Source of the DNA: Phalacrocorax aristotelis
Lineage: Eukaryota; Chordata; Aves; Suliformes; Phalacrocoracidae
DNA: 64,000 bases
Reading direction: 5' to 3'
Assembly: GCF_949628215.1 (NCBI RefSeq)
Contig: NC_134297.1
Coordinates: 7,812,001 to 7,876,000, forward strand
In this document: piece by piece, positions 38,237-52,200 of the stretch
How positions within the stretch are numbered: the stretch's first letter is position 1
How the letters are laid out: every line of letters begins with the position of its first letter
Notes under the pieces: model-generated
Database searches by the model: none
Seen by the model: only the letters and a program-made list of their open reading frames with translations
What the model was told of the DNA's origin: nothing
Program-made: the position numbers and the translations under genes

Positions 38237-40739
38237 AGCATCTCAGGGGATGGGGGCATCCCGTGTCTCCCCATCCCCCGGCAGTGGGGAGGTGAGGGAG
38301 GACAACCACCCCCTCCCCCAAAATCACAGCCCTCTCCCCAGGCAAACTTACGGTGGGCTCAGCCCCCCCCCCCTTGGCAGAAATCTCCCCAACCCCCCCC
38401 ACTAAATAACAACAGCTCACAGAAGTATTGTGTATTTTTTTGCTTTTTTCTGGAAAAAAAAATAATTCCAGCTACCTGGGTGTCCCATGGGATTTCATTT
38501 CCATCCCAAACCGACCCCCTCGAGGCTTTTATTTCTACAGTTGAGAATCCACCCCTCCTGCGCTGGGGTGGGGTTTTGCCAATCCCGGAGATAATTAGCG
38601 ATATTAACGTTGATTTTTAAGGAGTTAATAACGTGAAATATTGGCTCCGGTGCAGGCAGCTCGTTGTTGAAGGCAGCAAAGTTTATCCCTCTTTTATTGA
38701 GCTGGAAAGCAAGAGATTGGAGGGTACCAGCCCCATTTGAAGACCAAAGCATCCGGCGCCAACAATATTAATTGATAAAACACCTGTTGAGCTGACGGCT
38801 CTGGTTTTGCCAAGGCTAATTGAACATCTGCATCAATATTTGAAGATCATCCTCGCCCCGGCCTACGGAGGATGGGGTTTCCTTGCCGGCAAGAAGCGAG
38901 GCAACGGGGCAGAGAGTTTTACCCGTGGTGACAGGCAGGCCCGCCATAATTAGGCTTTAATTGCCACCAGTTCCTAGACGATCCTGGGGTAATTACTGGG
39001 GCCGCAGCTTAGCGGGGAGAGCTGGGATTTGCTTGAAAGATATTTAGACCCTTCGGTCTCTTGGGTTCCCCCACTAGGTTTATTGCATCTGAAAACAATA
39101 AACAGCGTTCAATAAAACTCCAGCAATAATAATGCATCCCAAATGTCTATTTTTACCATGCCCCCAAGACAGGATAATAAAGAGGCTGCAAAGATTCGCT
39201 TCCCAGGATATTCTTGGTCCCCAGCTCCCTCCTGCTGGCGGTGGTGCGATGGGCTCGTTTTGGGGTGATCGGAGCATCCCCCCACGGCCTGGGACAGCAT
39301 CCACAGGACTGAACACAGAGTAAAAGCCCTTGCAGAGCTGCAAACCCAGTATCGGGGAGCGTCTCCAGCTCCACATGAGCTTCCTTGCCCAGATCTCCGT
39401 GCCGAGAGGTCTCAGTGCCGTGGCCTGAGCTTCACCAAGGTTTGGGGTAACGACGGTGACCCTGCGCCAAGCGCTGAACACCGGTTGTGTCCACCCTGCA
39501 TCCCCGGGGCGCCTGCGTTGCCTACTCACATCTCCTCGGCTAACCCATCTCCCAAGGGACCCAAAGACCAGCAAAGAGCTTCCCGTGGCCACCGCAGCTC
39601 CAGAAAGACGACACATTTTTAAAGCCCGCCAAAAAATACCAGGCTTTGGAAACGTATTTGCTGCCTTAGCAGAATGCCACGAGCATTTGCTGGGTAGTTA
39701 GTCATTGCTAATAACTACACCCTGCCCTAATATTTAATTTACAAAGGATAAATTGCCAGTTAGATTAATTCAGCATGATGAGCGCTGAGTAATTTGGAGA
39801 AGAAAAGGGTTTGGGGGGGTGGGGGGGTGGAAAACCTGGCTGTTTGAGAAGTGAATTTGTAATAAGCTCTTCCATCACCCGGTCCAAAGCTATTCGGAAA
39901 TCACATCGATAAAATGGTTTAGAAAATGCCCCGGCAGCAGCAGCGGGGAACGGGGCTGTTTTCTTGCCCCAGGAGCGTGCAGGCAGAGGTTCTGCCATCC
40001 CGGGATGGCCTTGCACCATCACGCCGCAGCCGAAACACTCTTGAAAGGGTGACGAGGACAAAGCAGGAGCCAGGCAAGCGCGATCTATTAATAAAGGAGG
40101 AGGGGGATGCCCTCGGCCAGGCTCACAGCATCTGCTCGAGAAGGACAAGAATGGGGCGATTCATGCCCAGCACAAGCCGGCTTTGTCCTACTGACCACCT
40201 CGGGCTCACCCTTCCTCAACCCAGCCTAGAAACGCTGTCTGGCTTTGCAAACCCAGCCCCAGGACCTCAATAAATCATTTGAAGGCTCCAGGCATAGATC
40301 CATCAAAATACATCCCCCTGCCCTCTTCCCTCGGGGCAGGCAGGGACAGCCCCTGTCCTGGGCTCCACGTCTTCCCTCTGCTTCCAGACAGAATGGGTGA
40401 TGGCCAGGCAGCACCTTTTTTAGTCTCCCAGGAGAAATGATTCCTCCAGCAGGAGCAGAGAGATGGTCTGCGGAAGATGTGCTGCTCAGTCGTCTGTCGC
40501 AGCCCTCAGAAAGTCTATTTATAAGAGGTTTGTTGTTGGTTTGGTTTTTTTTAATACCTGAAGAACAGGGAAGCTTCCTGGGTGACAGGACAGTCCCATC
40601 TGATGTCTAACCATCTCCATTCCCAGGCTGACCAAGGTGGGTATGTAAAACTGTGATGTTCCCTCACGCAGAGAGACCAAGCTCCCTCTTGGCGCCAAAA
40701 GCACTCCAATATCGAAAAAAAATTGAATACTAGCAAATG
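38237..40739. other. intergenic, between ST3GAL4 promoter and DCPS 3' end
   Basis: No gene or transposon is recognisable. Stretches around 38590-38660 and 38940-39010 are AT-rich with TAATTA/ATTAAC words and could be conserved non-coding DNA, but this cannot be judged from one sequence. Confidence 0.5.
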
Positions 40740-40863
40740 AATGCTACTAATTCCCCTTAGCAACTTAAAACCCAGGGATGCAAAGAGCCAGGGGATGGCC
40801 AGCTACGCCAATCATCTCCAGATCCACTGCTCCCCAGCTGCTACATCGACTCTGGCCCTAGAC
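40740..40863. repeat. 124-bp direct repeat flanking a CR1, left copy
   Basis: The left copy begins AATGCTACTAATTCCCCTTA and matches 41325-41448 at about 109 of 124 positions without gaps. By hand count 14 of the 15 differences are transitions. The two copies directly bracket the CR1 at 40864-41324. Confidence 0.85.
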
Positions 40864-41324
40864 GGGGGCCAGACTGGGAAGATTCTGGCCAGATGGGAAG
40901 ACTTGGAGCACAAGTGTGCTGGGGGGCGGCTGAGGGGGCTGGGGGGGTTTAGCCTGGAGAAGAGGGGGCTGAGGGGAGCCCTTCTCGCTCTCTGCAGCTG
41001 CCTGAGAGGGGCTGGAGTGAGGGGGGGGTCGGTCTCTGCTCCCAAGGCACCAGTGACAGGACGAGAGGGAACAGCCTCAGGCTGCGTCAGGGGAGGTTTA
41101 GGTTGGAGATGAGGGAAAATGTCTTCCCTGCCAGAGCGGTCAGGCCCTGGCACAGGCTGCCCAGAGAGGTGGGGGAGTCACCGTCCCTGGGGGGGTTCAA
41201 ACACTGTGAAAACATGGCACTTGGGGACATGGTTCAGGAGCCATGGGGGTGTTGGGTTGGGGGTTGGACTTGATAATCCTAGAGGCCTTATTCCAACCTT
41301 AACGATTCTATGAATCTATAAATT
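40864..41324 (+). mobile_element. CR1 LINE 3' fragment, about 460 bp
   Basis: The sequence includes TTTAGCCTGGAGAAGAGG, GGGGAGGTTTAGGTTGGAGA, CAGGCTGCCCAGAGAGGTGG, GAGTCACCGTCCCTGG and the end GATTCTATGAATC. These are the known CR1 3' region in plus orientation, truncated at the 5' end. It carries long G runs and is intergenic, downstream of DCPS. Confidence 0.9.
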
Positions 41325-41448
41325 AATGCCACTAATTCCCCTTGGCAACTTAAAACCCAGGGACACAAAGAGCCAGGGGACGGCCAGCCACGCCGATCAT
41401 CTCTAGACCCACCGCTCCCCAGCTCCTACACCAACTCCGGCCCCAGAC
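41325..41448. repeat. 124-bp direct repeat flanking a CR1, right copy
   Basis: The right copy begins AATGCCACTAATTCCCCTTG and starts right where the CR1 tail ends. It is ungapped against the left copy. Confidence 0.85.
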
Positions 41449-42925
41449 ATCCTCTGCCCAGGACATGGGTAGATGTGAAATGAGGGAAGAAGACTCCCCA
41501 AACAGATTACCCTGGCTTTCTTACCACGCATTGCATTTTTGCAGAGAAATAAGAAAATGTGGCTGCATCCAGATGCTCTGCCTCTCCCTGCTGCTCAAAA
41601 GGTAGCAGGGAACCGCCTGACCTGAATATTTATTAATCGGATGAGCCGAACAAAACCCCGGGCACCTCTGATGCTGCTACCTGCAATCCAGCCAGCTCTG
41701 GACCGCTCCATCACAGGGCAGCGCTGTGGCACGCAGAGCAGCCCTGCAAACAAGAAGTCACATCTGGTTTTCCCCCACCTTACCAAAAAAAATAAACCCT
41801 TAAGAGCCCAGTGTGTTGAAAGGAATAAAAAAACAGGGTAGCCAGCAAGAGGATTCCTGCAATTACATCCCCAGTTACCGGCTGACTAGAAACCAGAGCC
41901 CTTTTTGGCAGCAAGAACTCATGAAGTTTTCAGGGGTTGGTGTCTGGCGGAGAAGGTGCAGGGGAAACGATGGCTGGGTTGGCAGACCAAGCCTCTCTCT
42001 GTACGTAGAAATTGGTTTTCTCCCATCACAAGAGGCAGCTCTCGCCAGGTCACAGCGTGAGGACTGTTTATACAGAGTCAGGCAGTGGGGAAGGAGTCGG
42101 CATCTCACAGATGGAACAAGAAAAACCTCACTGGAACTGGAAAGTGGCAGCAAAGTCAGCCAGGGTCTCGGGAGGCTCCTTTGCCGGGCCCCTCCTGCTG
42201 CAGGAAGGCATTTACTGCCCCGCCATGCCACCACTGCGGCAGAAGGAAGAGCAACCTTATTTCTTTTATGTTTTTCTTTAAACAAGCACGCCGAGGAATC
42301 CTTGCAAAATCTTGACAAGCCTGTGTCAGGGAGGGGCTGCCCTTTTAAATGAGCTCATTTAAGGCAGATACATGACTAATTAGCAGGGTAGAGGTGATAG
42401 CTCCAAGGCTGGGGATCAGGCAGTGCACGCAGCCTCCTTTGCCTTCGGACCCATGGCAGCCGGCCGGCCGGGAGGGGCAAGGACTTGGGTTAGTCATTTG
42501 ATTTATTTGGAGCAAGAAACCCCTCCCTGTCCCAGGAAAGCTGCAATCCCGCTCCCAGGGGTAAATTCATAAGAAATAAGTGAAGCTTTCTGAGGGCAGT
42601 GGGTTTTCTTGGACCCCTCCGGCTGCCTACTCCCCCCATTTGGGCTGGGGCTGTCTTTTGGGTGGAGAAAATGGGCACACACAAACCCTCCTGCCCAAAC
42701 TCCTCTGCTCACTGCAGCCTAGAGGTGCCCAGCCTGGTGCTACAACCCTGATAAAAACCAGTACGCTCAAAGGGGTTACTCAATCAACGTTTTAATTGAC
42801 TTGAGGAGAAGGAATGGTTTCCATAGCAATGGGCCATCAGCCCCAACTTGTACAAAATCAGAGTTAAAAAAAATAAAAGCACCAAAACCTTTAAAAAATA
42901 AAAAAAAAAAACCCGAAAACGGGCA
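41449..42925. other. intergenic, downstream of DCPS
   Basis: No gene or repeat is recognised in this stretch of about 1.5 kb. It contains a short AT-rich segment before the DCPS poly(A) signal. Confidence 0.5.
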
Positions 42926-42931
42926 TTTATT
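42926..42931 (-). terminator. DCPS: candidate DCPS poly(A) signal
   Basis: TTTATT on the plus strand reads AATAAA on the minus strand. It lies only about 30 bases after the DCPS stop codon, which would give an unusually short 3' untranslated region. A T-rich stretch (plus-strand A run at 42897-42911) follows downstream on the minus strand. A longer alternative 3' end is possible. Confidence 0.45.
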
Positions 42932-42961
42932 AAAAATAGATACAAAAGCGCCTCTGCCGGC

Positions 42962-43228
42962 TCACACTCTTCCTGCCTCCTGGAATTTCTTAAGCAGAAG
43001 TTCGTCGGCCCGCAGGGCGAAGCTCAAAGCCCGTTTCTGGTAGTACATGGAGTCCATTGCCAGGTTGTCGATCACGTCTGCCAGGAGATGGGCTCTCTCG
43101 ACGGAGCTGCCCGGGGCGTCGTAGCCCAGAGCGGTGAAATGCACGTGCAGGTGGTAGTAGGAGGGTCGGTAATGCAGGTAGATTCGCAGCTGGGATCCCG
43201 GCACACCGAAGCGCTTCGCTATGGCCTC
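42962..43228 (-). CDS. DCPS: DCPS last exon with HIT catalytic motif
   Basis: The exon encodes 88 residues and a TGA stop. It begins [20 protein letters not shown] and contains [15 protein letters not shown], the H-x-H-x-H HIT motif whose middle His is the nucleophile, then [14 protein letters not shown] and [14 protein letters not shown]. The acceptor is CTCCTTAG. Confidence 0.95.
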   Translation of the reverse strand, partial: EAIAKRFGVPGSQLRIYLHYRPSYYHLHVHFTALGYDAPGSSVERAHLLADVIDNLAMDSMYYQKRALSFALRADELLLKKFQEAGRV

Positions 43229-46200
43229 CTAAGGAGAGAAAAAAAACCCCACAGGTCAGGATTAGCGACATGCAGCAAGGGCACGGGGCGGCTGGGGGCA
43301 GGCAGCGCATGGACAGACCTCACAACAGATGAAAAGGAGCATCCCTGATGGCACAAAGGCGAAGAGAAAGGCAGAAGTGATTTCTGCTTCCTCCATCCTC
43401 ACAGCAAGGGAGAGGGAGAAGTTGGGAAGGACAGAGCTCTTTCCCCATCCTCTGTTTCAGCCTCCGCGGGGATGGAGCGATGCCTCCAGCCGCCCCACTT
43501 TTCTCCATGGGCTCTCCACTCGTATCGTTTTCCCTTTCACCCTTATCGCTTCGGCTCACTCGGCAAGTTACGGGGATCCTGTTACCAGCCATTGTAATTA
43601 AAGCTATAAACAGCAACGGTGAACTCCGGCACACTGGCTTGGTTCGCTGCTCAGCACGCTGCAATCCCCTGACTAATCTCTTAATTAATCTCCACTTTCT
43701 CCAGTGCAATTGCTTCCCAAATTTCTAACGCAGTGAAGGAGAGAGAAGTTATCGCACATCCATCTACCAAGCACACCCTGTCACGGGGCTGGAAAAAACT
43801 TGTCGGTCAGTGAAAACAGTCAAGGGGTTGGGAAGGAAGTTGTTAACACGAGGAGGATGGCGCTCGCTGCTAACAAAGAAATATCGAGAACACCTGAAAC
43901 GGCCCAAATGCAGCAGAGCCTTCCGATGCCCTGGGGGACGGTGCTGACAGAGAAGCAGGGACAGGGGACTGCAAGCAGAGATGCTAGAGGGGAGAGCAGC
44001 CCCACTTCATGATGTATCATCATCTCTTGGTTGTCAGGACAAGAAGAAACGGCCTCAAGCTGCGTCAGGGGAGGTTTAGGTTGGATATGAGGAAAAATGT
44101 CTTCACTGCAAAGTGGTCAGGCCCTGGCAGAGGCTGCCCAGAGAGGTGGCGGAGTCACCGTCCCTGGTGGGGTTCAAACACCGTGTAGACGTGGCACTTC
44201 AGGGCATGGTTTAGGACACTGGTAGTGTTGAGTTGATGGTTGGACTTGATGATCCTAGAGATCTTTTCCAACCTTAATAATTCTATGATTCTATGATTCC
44301 CACACAGATCTTGTGCATGGGTTGGACAGGCAGCTGCCGGGGAAGGCAGGCAGCGACCTTGCAGCAGGCAGGCTGTGCTCTCCTTGCCCAGGACGGCAGC
44401 GTTGGCCTGGCCTCCCGCTTACCTTGCCTTCTTGCAAGATGTTCCTCAGCAGCGGGAGGTGCTCAGCAGTGAGGTCCCGAAGCGACTTGACCTCCCGGCG
44501 GTGAACGAGGGCTATCAGGTAGAGGTCATCCAGCTGCAAACAGAGGGATGGAGGACGGTGACGAAGGTGACCACAGAAAGAGCAGACGGAGGCATGAGTC
44601 CTTTGGAACTGACTAACAACCGCAGCTTTCCAGGCTGTGTTATAAGGGGCTACCTGCCATCACGCGTAACCCATGGCCATGCTGGGTTGAATCCAGTGTG
44701 GATCTCCCAGTACGACATGCGCTCGCAAAGCCAGAGCCTCAAAGCATCGTCTTTGGACAAATTAGGTTTTGTCCAGAAAAAAACAACGCGGACAGCTTCA
44801 CCCCAACTGATAAATGGTGGGATCACAAATAACTTCTCAGCTCGATAGGCAGATTGATTAATCAACCCTTTTCTACCATAAACACAGCACTAGCTGTTGC
44901 TCTTGCACGTTCACAACATCTCCCTGTGCACGAAAAAATACGTTGTCCCAGTGCGGATCGAGGCTGCACCCACCAAGCTACGTGGGGGAAACCGAGGCGC
45001 CCGCCAGCCCGAGCCCAGAAGGGTCTGCCAGCAACCCCCACGCGCGGGCACCGTGCCGAGCACGGCTATTCTGCAGAGCGAGCAAATGGTTTATCTCCAC
45101 GCTCAGGCGAGGATTTACAGTGAATCGCAGCAGCCGAAACTGCAACTGTAGATTTTTCCCTGAGTGAAAAGCTTCCTATAGTTCCACTGTGCAAATAGCC
45201 GCCCACTTTCCAGTCACACCAGTTCTACAAATAACTATTATCAAGACCTAATCAGTCACCAGACAACCCCAGTGCAGTAAAATACGTCCGTTCAGCAGCT
45301 CTCAGCCAGACCTCTAGCATCTCCTGAAGCACTTACTGAATTCAATGTTTAACAAGACACAGCGTTGTGGATCACTACACTTTAAAGAAAAAACTAAAAA
45401 TAAAAATCCCTGTCTCCTTCAGCTCAGCTAGCGGCTTTCTAATATAAACACTGCAAAGCAAAGGGTTTAGATACTTGAGACCCAGCAGATCTTTTCAGGG
45501 CTGTGAGAAACCCATCTGGCTATTTGGAAACAGATACTTGTGCCAAAAGATGCTCTCAGGACCCTGTCTCGGGGCTCTCAAAACACGAAGCTTCTATTTG
45601 CATCCAGCCAGCACAGCGATGCTCGCGGTTCGGTTTGATTCCCAAAGCAGCCTGTGCACAGCTCCAGAAAAAGACGGCATATCAGCTTGTTCCCTCTGGA
45701 TCAGGGCTGGCTGGCGGAAGAAAAAGCAAACATCTCTTCCCCTTAGAACATCTGCATGTTGCTGTTTGAAACAAATAAGCCTGTTGCTAAAAAGGCCCTG
45801 AATGATGTCATGCTGGGCATCGTTTCAGGCAACGCCTCAGGGCTCCTGCGGGTTTGAAACCAACTCAAAAGAAGCGGGGGAAAAAGCCCACGCTAAAAAA
45901 ATAGATTTTAAAAAAAAAGAAAAAAAAACTCCAAGAAACCAACTCAAACCACTATCGAGGGTGGGCAACTGGAGCTGATGCAGCACCCAGAAGGTCGAGG
46001 CTGGCAGCAAGCGTGCACACTTCATGACACAAATGAGAAATCTTCCTCTCATCAACTAACCTGAAATAATTACAGGTGATTTCGTAGCATTTGCGGGCAA
46101 CGTACTAAGCTAGTGCAAGGCGATGCTGTTGAAGGGACTTCTAAGGGGACGCTCAGGAGGATCCTGCTGGGAGCTCTGTCTCGCTTCCCTAATTTGATTC

Positions 46201-49200
46201 AGCAGCCTTGCCTGTTCAGTGGGACGCAGCAGCAAGAACCGGTGCTCACAGGCAGCCCTGGGGCTGCCAGGATCAGCTCTGGCTCAGCATCCCCACAGCC
46301 AAGAAATTCCTTGGCTCGAAGGCAGAAGTCAACGGCCCTTGCTGGGATGCCAGCTCGCCTGCCTGGGAAAAAGACAGGCAACGCAAAGGTCCCCGATAGC
46401 CCTGGGGATAACGGCTCTCTTGCTGCACACAGCAGCCCAGCCCTTGGGAAGAAATCAAGAAGATCCTGTTCAGCATACCAAGAGGCAACAGGAGCATGGG
46501 GAAACCTCCCCTGAAGACAAATCCTACCATTTAAGTGCTCCCTGACCATGCTAGCTGCAAGACGCAGATACGACAGGTCTCTAAAGAAAGTTAAAGCACT
46601 ATTTTTAGCCCATCCACCTTCAATCCCAATGTGAGTTGCAAAGCTTGGTTGCGGCAAGTGAGGATTTACCCCGAGGCTTTGCTCAAAGCAAGGAAAGGGA
46701 CGGTGTGCTGCACTTCTTAGGATCCCGAAATATCACCACCCTGAAAGTAAATGCCACTGAACAAGGCACAATGGCACAAGCACAACAGCAAGCTTGCCAT
46801 GTATCACCTGCTATGCAAAGTCTCTCCAGGAAGAAGGTCAAGCCTCCCAGTGAACAAGCGGAAATTTGACCTTGGTTACCCCACCACAGCTTGACAAGGG
46901 ATTTTTGGAGCAGCTGATGTGCAAGGAGTTCCTGGTGACCAGAGACTACCCTGCAGTGACCTGTCCTCCCCAAGTCGTTTCCCCAGCGACTCAGCAGCAG
47001 AGCAAAAAAAGGTGCTCCCAGCACAGAAGTACAGAATCCTCTTGCCCACCACCAGGCTTGTGTTCCCATTTTTTTAGTTTTCAGTTCCCATTCCTAAGTT
47101 TTAATTATGCGGTAACTTTCCCCCACCTGCCACCCACAGAAGCATTTTGAGGATCCAAAACCTGAAGTGGACTTTTCTTTTTTGACTCCACAGAATTCAA
47201 GGGGCGCAAGTGTGGAGTTTCACCTCCCCAGGGCACATCACCTGAAGTACAGCACAAAATGGAGGCGGAGCCCAAGGAAATAATGAGCCACTCAGTTGAG
47301 GATTACAGCCTGGGCTTAAAAACTTCTGCATTTCAACGAGTGGCTGCTCCCACGAGGGGTTAAGCAGCTGCTCATAAGCTAACAACCATCTGTTTAATAT
47401 TGTGTGGAGGAGAGTTAATTGCAGCAACCAAAGGACAACACATCTGCCCAGTTTGTGCCTAAGGTTGAGGCTTGTAAAGAAAAACCAAAAAAAAAAGCCC
47501 CAAACAAGTTCAGCAGGAACAAATACGCAGCTGGATTTAGGTTCAAACACATCACAACAACATTTGGGCTAATACAGGAAAGAAAAGGCAAAGCCAATAA
47601 ATAAATCACCCAGCAGTGGTGAGAACAGCCTGTGTTTCACAGTGTCCACCACTAGCATGTGATAAAAGGCCCAGGCAATGCCATCACTTAGTGACAGTGT
47701 GAACAGGAAGGACACATTTCCCTACTTAAACTTTCATTAGCGTGCTATTAGTAGCACAAAAGTGGACATTTCCCCTGGATTACCTTCAGACAAGCAGCAC
47801 CCCTTCAAAGACAAGCAAACAAACCTGGTTTTGATTCCACTTAAAATCTGGGACTAGAACAAAGCCATTGCAAGGATCTGGGTTTTCATGGATGATCCGA
47901 TCGGCCTCAGCTTTCTTCTCCAGGATATTATACACCCACTGAAAGAGAAATTTGTGATTTATAAACCAGTGGAGAAAAAAAACCCAACACCTCAGGCACA
48001 TTTAGGCCAAGCCCATGGATTAGTGCGTATTCACTGCAAGTAGAATATTTAAACAAAAAAAAAAGGCAACAACTTGATTTTAAGATGACCAAATAATTTC
48101 ATGGCTAGTAACATTTGTAATTAATTACCCATGAAACACTCCAACAACAAACTCCAGGCTATTAGGAGCACTCCAGTGAAAAGATACACCCCCAGTCCCA
48201 CTGCGTGGCACTGCACCACCAGCTAGCTAAATTGTTCAGGGACTTTTGTTTTCCTCTCAAGCAGTAAGAACTGGCCACAGCTGCAGATGAGGTATGGAAC
48301 AGAGATGGTTTAGCACGGTGTAGAAATACCTGCATTCACCCCCTAAGAGGATTCGGAGATCATTCTTCCCAATGGGGTCTAAGAGTAAACCAGACCTGGC
48401 TGCTTTACTGGTCATAGATGAAGCTGCTGCAAGCACTAAAACCCCCAAGGGGCAGCAGGATCCCTGCTCCGTGCTCCCAGCGGTCGGCAATGGGCAGGTA
48501 CAGGCATTCAGCCAGATCAGCCACCAACACAAGCAACCCGGAGCATGCCAGACCCCGGCGAAGCGGGCAGCGGTGGAAGGCAGCTCACGTGGGGCTTAGC
48601 AGACGGCTCTCGAAGCACTGCAGGGCTGTTCACACCTTTTTACCTCCCAGGCTGCGCTGAAACCTTTACAACTAGGTCTGGGAAGGGAACTCAGCTGGTT
48701 TTTCCCATTCAGAAAGGAAGGAGCAGATTGCTTGCGAGCCTGAGGTTGGATGCGGCTCCGGCTGCTGGCAGCCAGCGCTCGCCGGGAGAATACGAAGGGC
48801 CTGTGTTTTCTTGGGCAATGCACGTCTCTCGGTTTCCTGGCTGATTAGAAAACAGCTCGCCACTCTTCTTCCTCTATATTTAAAGCTTCAGCCTCCAGAT
48901 TGCCTGTAAGCCCTGCTCTGGTAATCCCCCTGCGCTCCTCCTTCAAAGCCAAGCACCATCCAGAGAGGAATTTCAGCTACGAAATGGAAGAGACCGGGGA
49001 TAACCAACAGTAAGACAAGCAGAAAGCATCTTTTTTTCTCCTGGCTACCAACCTGAGCTTGAGCATCCTTCTTTACACCTCCTTTATAGCTCCAAAATGC
49101 ACTTTCTGCTCTAACTTAAATCTATCTTAAGTATCAGACTGCCAGCAGAGTCCCCAGGCAGGTCCCTAGAAGACAAAAGGCCAGCAGAAAACGGCTAGGG

Positions 49201-52200
49201 CTTGCAAGCTGAAACCATTTTGAAACATCATTTTCCCCCATCAAGTCTGGGTAGGAAACATTTTGGTCACGCCAGGGGGGTAGGGAAGATGCAGCCAGCC
49301 TCGCAGACGCACCGAGCAAGCTGGGTCAGCAGATGCTGCGCATGCCAGACACTCGAGAGAAAAAGACATCCCTTTTGGGGAGATCTGTCAAGAGTTTAAT
49401 TAATCCAATCAAAAATTAGGATCATTGTAAACTGAGCTGAATATAGCCTCAGAGACAAACAAACTTCTCCTCCCTTGATCTGGGTATTTTTCTTCTTAAA
49501 TTGCTGGTCTTTTCTTCACAGCAACAAAGTCTTAGAGATTAGATTTGCAAAGTGATTTTGGAAAGCATGGCCCAAGATCGCTGTGCTCTGTGACCCCGGA
49601 AGAAAAGCAGGGCAGGAAGCTCAGCAGGAAATGAGTGTTTGCCTTTTGTTTTTTTTAAATGCCTGCTCTTTTCACAAGTGCCAAGCTATCACTGCCCTAA
49701 AGAAGTTCACCGATCAGATAAGCTGAATTTTAAACCCAGTGCTGCCTCATGTGAGATCATCAGCTGACTGCTCTTGCCGTTTCCAGCACAAGCCCAGTGA
49801 GGACAACATGTCCAGAGACTGTCACCACAACAAAACTATTATATCGCAAGCATCCATGCTTTGCATCCTCCAGCAGAAGACAGAGCCGCTTCTGTAACAG
49901 CGCAGATATCGGCTGATATTTCTGTTACCCTTCACGTTTCCCCTCCCGCTCGCCAAACGCGGTTCGATAAAGGCAAGAAACCGCATTATCAAATCACAGA
50001 GGTCAAGGACTGACCGTGCTGACCAAGATCTCTTGGCAGATGCTCCTGATGGTCGCCAGGAATATGTTTCCATGTACAGAAATCATTTGTTTGTTTGTCG
50101 CAAGCATTTGGCGGAAGAGGCAGAGAGAGCTCAAGCACCTTCTGAAGACAGCTGCTACACCTGGGAACTTAACAAAAGCATGGAGAAAACATTTGTGCAG
50201 GTTGCTGTCCGGTGGAAACACGCTGTTGTCTTCCTCCAGCTAATAAATGCCGCCTGGGTGTTCTCAGGGTTGCAGCCCGGCTGCTGGCGGGAAAGCTGAA
50301 CGACAGAGCACAAGAAAAGCAGACGGGCAAGGAGTGATTAGGCGCACACCGCAGCTTGCAAGGTGCCTTCTGGTACAAGCCGCAGAAAGCGGGATGCACG
50401 TCCATCTGCAAGCGATCAGAAAGCAGACGTCGCAACAGTGAGCCCTGTTAACCATTCTGCTGCTGTTTAAGGCAGCAGGAAAGAGGTGGGGAGGATACCC
50501 AAGGCCTGCAGTTGGTTGGGTTTTGGGGTTTATTTCTAACGGATAGCCTCAGCAAACCCAGGATTTGTTTTATTCCCCCTAGCTTGAACTGGTCCCTACA
50601 GCCTTCCATTCCTTTGGACTCTAAAGAAGAAATATAGGGAGAGGAATGTTCAAAAAGGATGGAAAACAGGAAAAAAAAAGTCCATTGCTGCTGCCTGGGG
50701 CAAGGAAGACACTGAAAATACAGCTTCGGCACGTGAAATATGGACCAAAGGGCCAAATGGCAGAGGGGCTGTAGGCAAAGCCCAAGGAGCGAGTTGTGAT
50801 GCAGGAATCCAAGGGCAAACTGTGCCTTCCCTTTTCCACAACACCCAAGAGACTCCTAAAAAGCCCAGCGAACTGCACCAACGCCCAGGGAGCCACCCTT
50901 GGAAAGGAGGAGGAACGCCCCAGCTCAGAAAGTCTCCAGAAACCTTGAGGAAGGCAATTTTGGGTACATCTCCAAGGCACAAGTTCTTCTGCAAAGACGG
51001 AGAAGGATGCCCTGGACGACAGAGGATGGGGACACTGGGGGAGGTTTAGGGGAGAGGGAGCCCTGTTTAGCATTGCTGAGCTTACCCCAAAGGCCAGACA
51101 GCCTCAAGAAAGCACAGTAGGTGAGGGGATGGATTCAGGCAGCATCACAACGCGGGACCAGCAGAAATAATTGGCAGCCAGTCGCATTTGAGGAGCAGGC
51201 TCCCAGACAGATGAGAAGGTGCTGACAATACGCTGATGGAGCAACCACCAGGAAGACGGGGACAGAGCACTCCTTACTCCTCTGCCTCCAGCCTGGGCTT
51301 TGGAGGAGACATCTGACAGCTCAGAGTGTTGAAGGAGGAGACCAAAGATGTCCGTCTCTGCAGAGGGGAAGCAGTGGTACCCATACCTGGATGCTGAAGC
51401 TCTGGGACTGGATGAAGGGCAGCGTTATGTTCTTGTAATCCTCCCAGGTTTCACGGATGAGGTGCACTTCTTGACGGAGGTATTTCTGAAGGTGTTTCTC
51501 CGTGGCGGGGTACACCACTGTGGTTTTTATCTCTAGAAACAAACATGTTTCCTGAGTTACCATCACAGTCGAAACCCACGTTACTTCCTTCAGTCCCCAA
51601 TAAATCTGTTTTGCCTACCAATAAATGGCACGCTAACATATTTTTAAAAGATACCACTAAAGCGGCGGGGTGGGGGAGAATGGACGTGGAAAGCAAACAA
51701 GTGCTTTAACCTCGCATCCTTTTCTCAGGGAAGGATAAGCCGACAACACAGCCAGGGCTTGTCTTTCCAGTTCAGGTGGAGGAGTTTGCTGTCTGAGAGG
51801 TTTTGTTTCCCACACTTGCTCTTTCAGGCATATCAGGAACATCGGGGCAGAGCCGAGGCTCCCAGGGAAGAGCTTACGTGCAGTCAACAACCAGGACAGA
51901 AACATGACCCCAGGGGCAGAGACACATCTTCCTCACACTTAAATCCGAATCTCACGGAACGCTATCGATCGAGCCCGCAGCGACTTTCTCCAGCCACGAA
52001 ACCAGGCATTGCACAAGCTGCGAGCCACGCTGGGGCTGGCTCGAGGGGCAGCTCCTTCCCAGAGCTCTCAGCCATCAGGATGCTCGGCCTCAAGCGCAGG
52101 AGGTCAAGGGCACAGGGACGGATCTGGAGCAGACGACGCCAGCGGATGGGTTAACATGGTGCAGGATGAGCTGAGGGAAGGGGGCTGGGTGATTCCCTGG

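Noticed and set aside
37518-38420. 300-codon minus-strand open frame in the GC-rich block
   Set aside because: It is low complexity (Pro, Arg, Ser from GGA/GGGA repeats) with no domain. It is explained by stop-poor GC-rich sequence.
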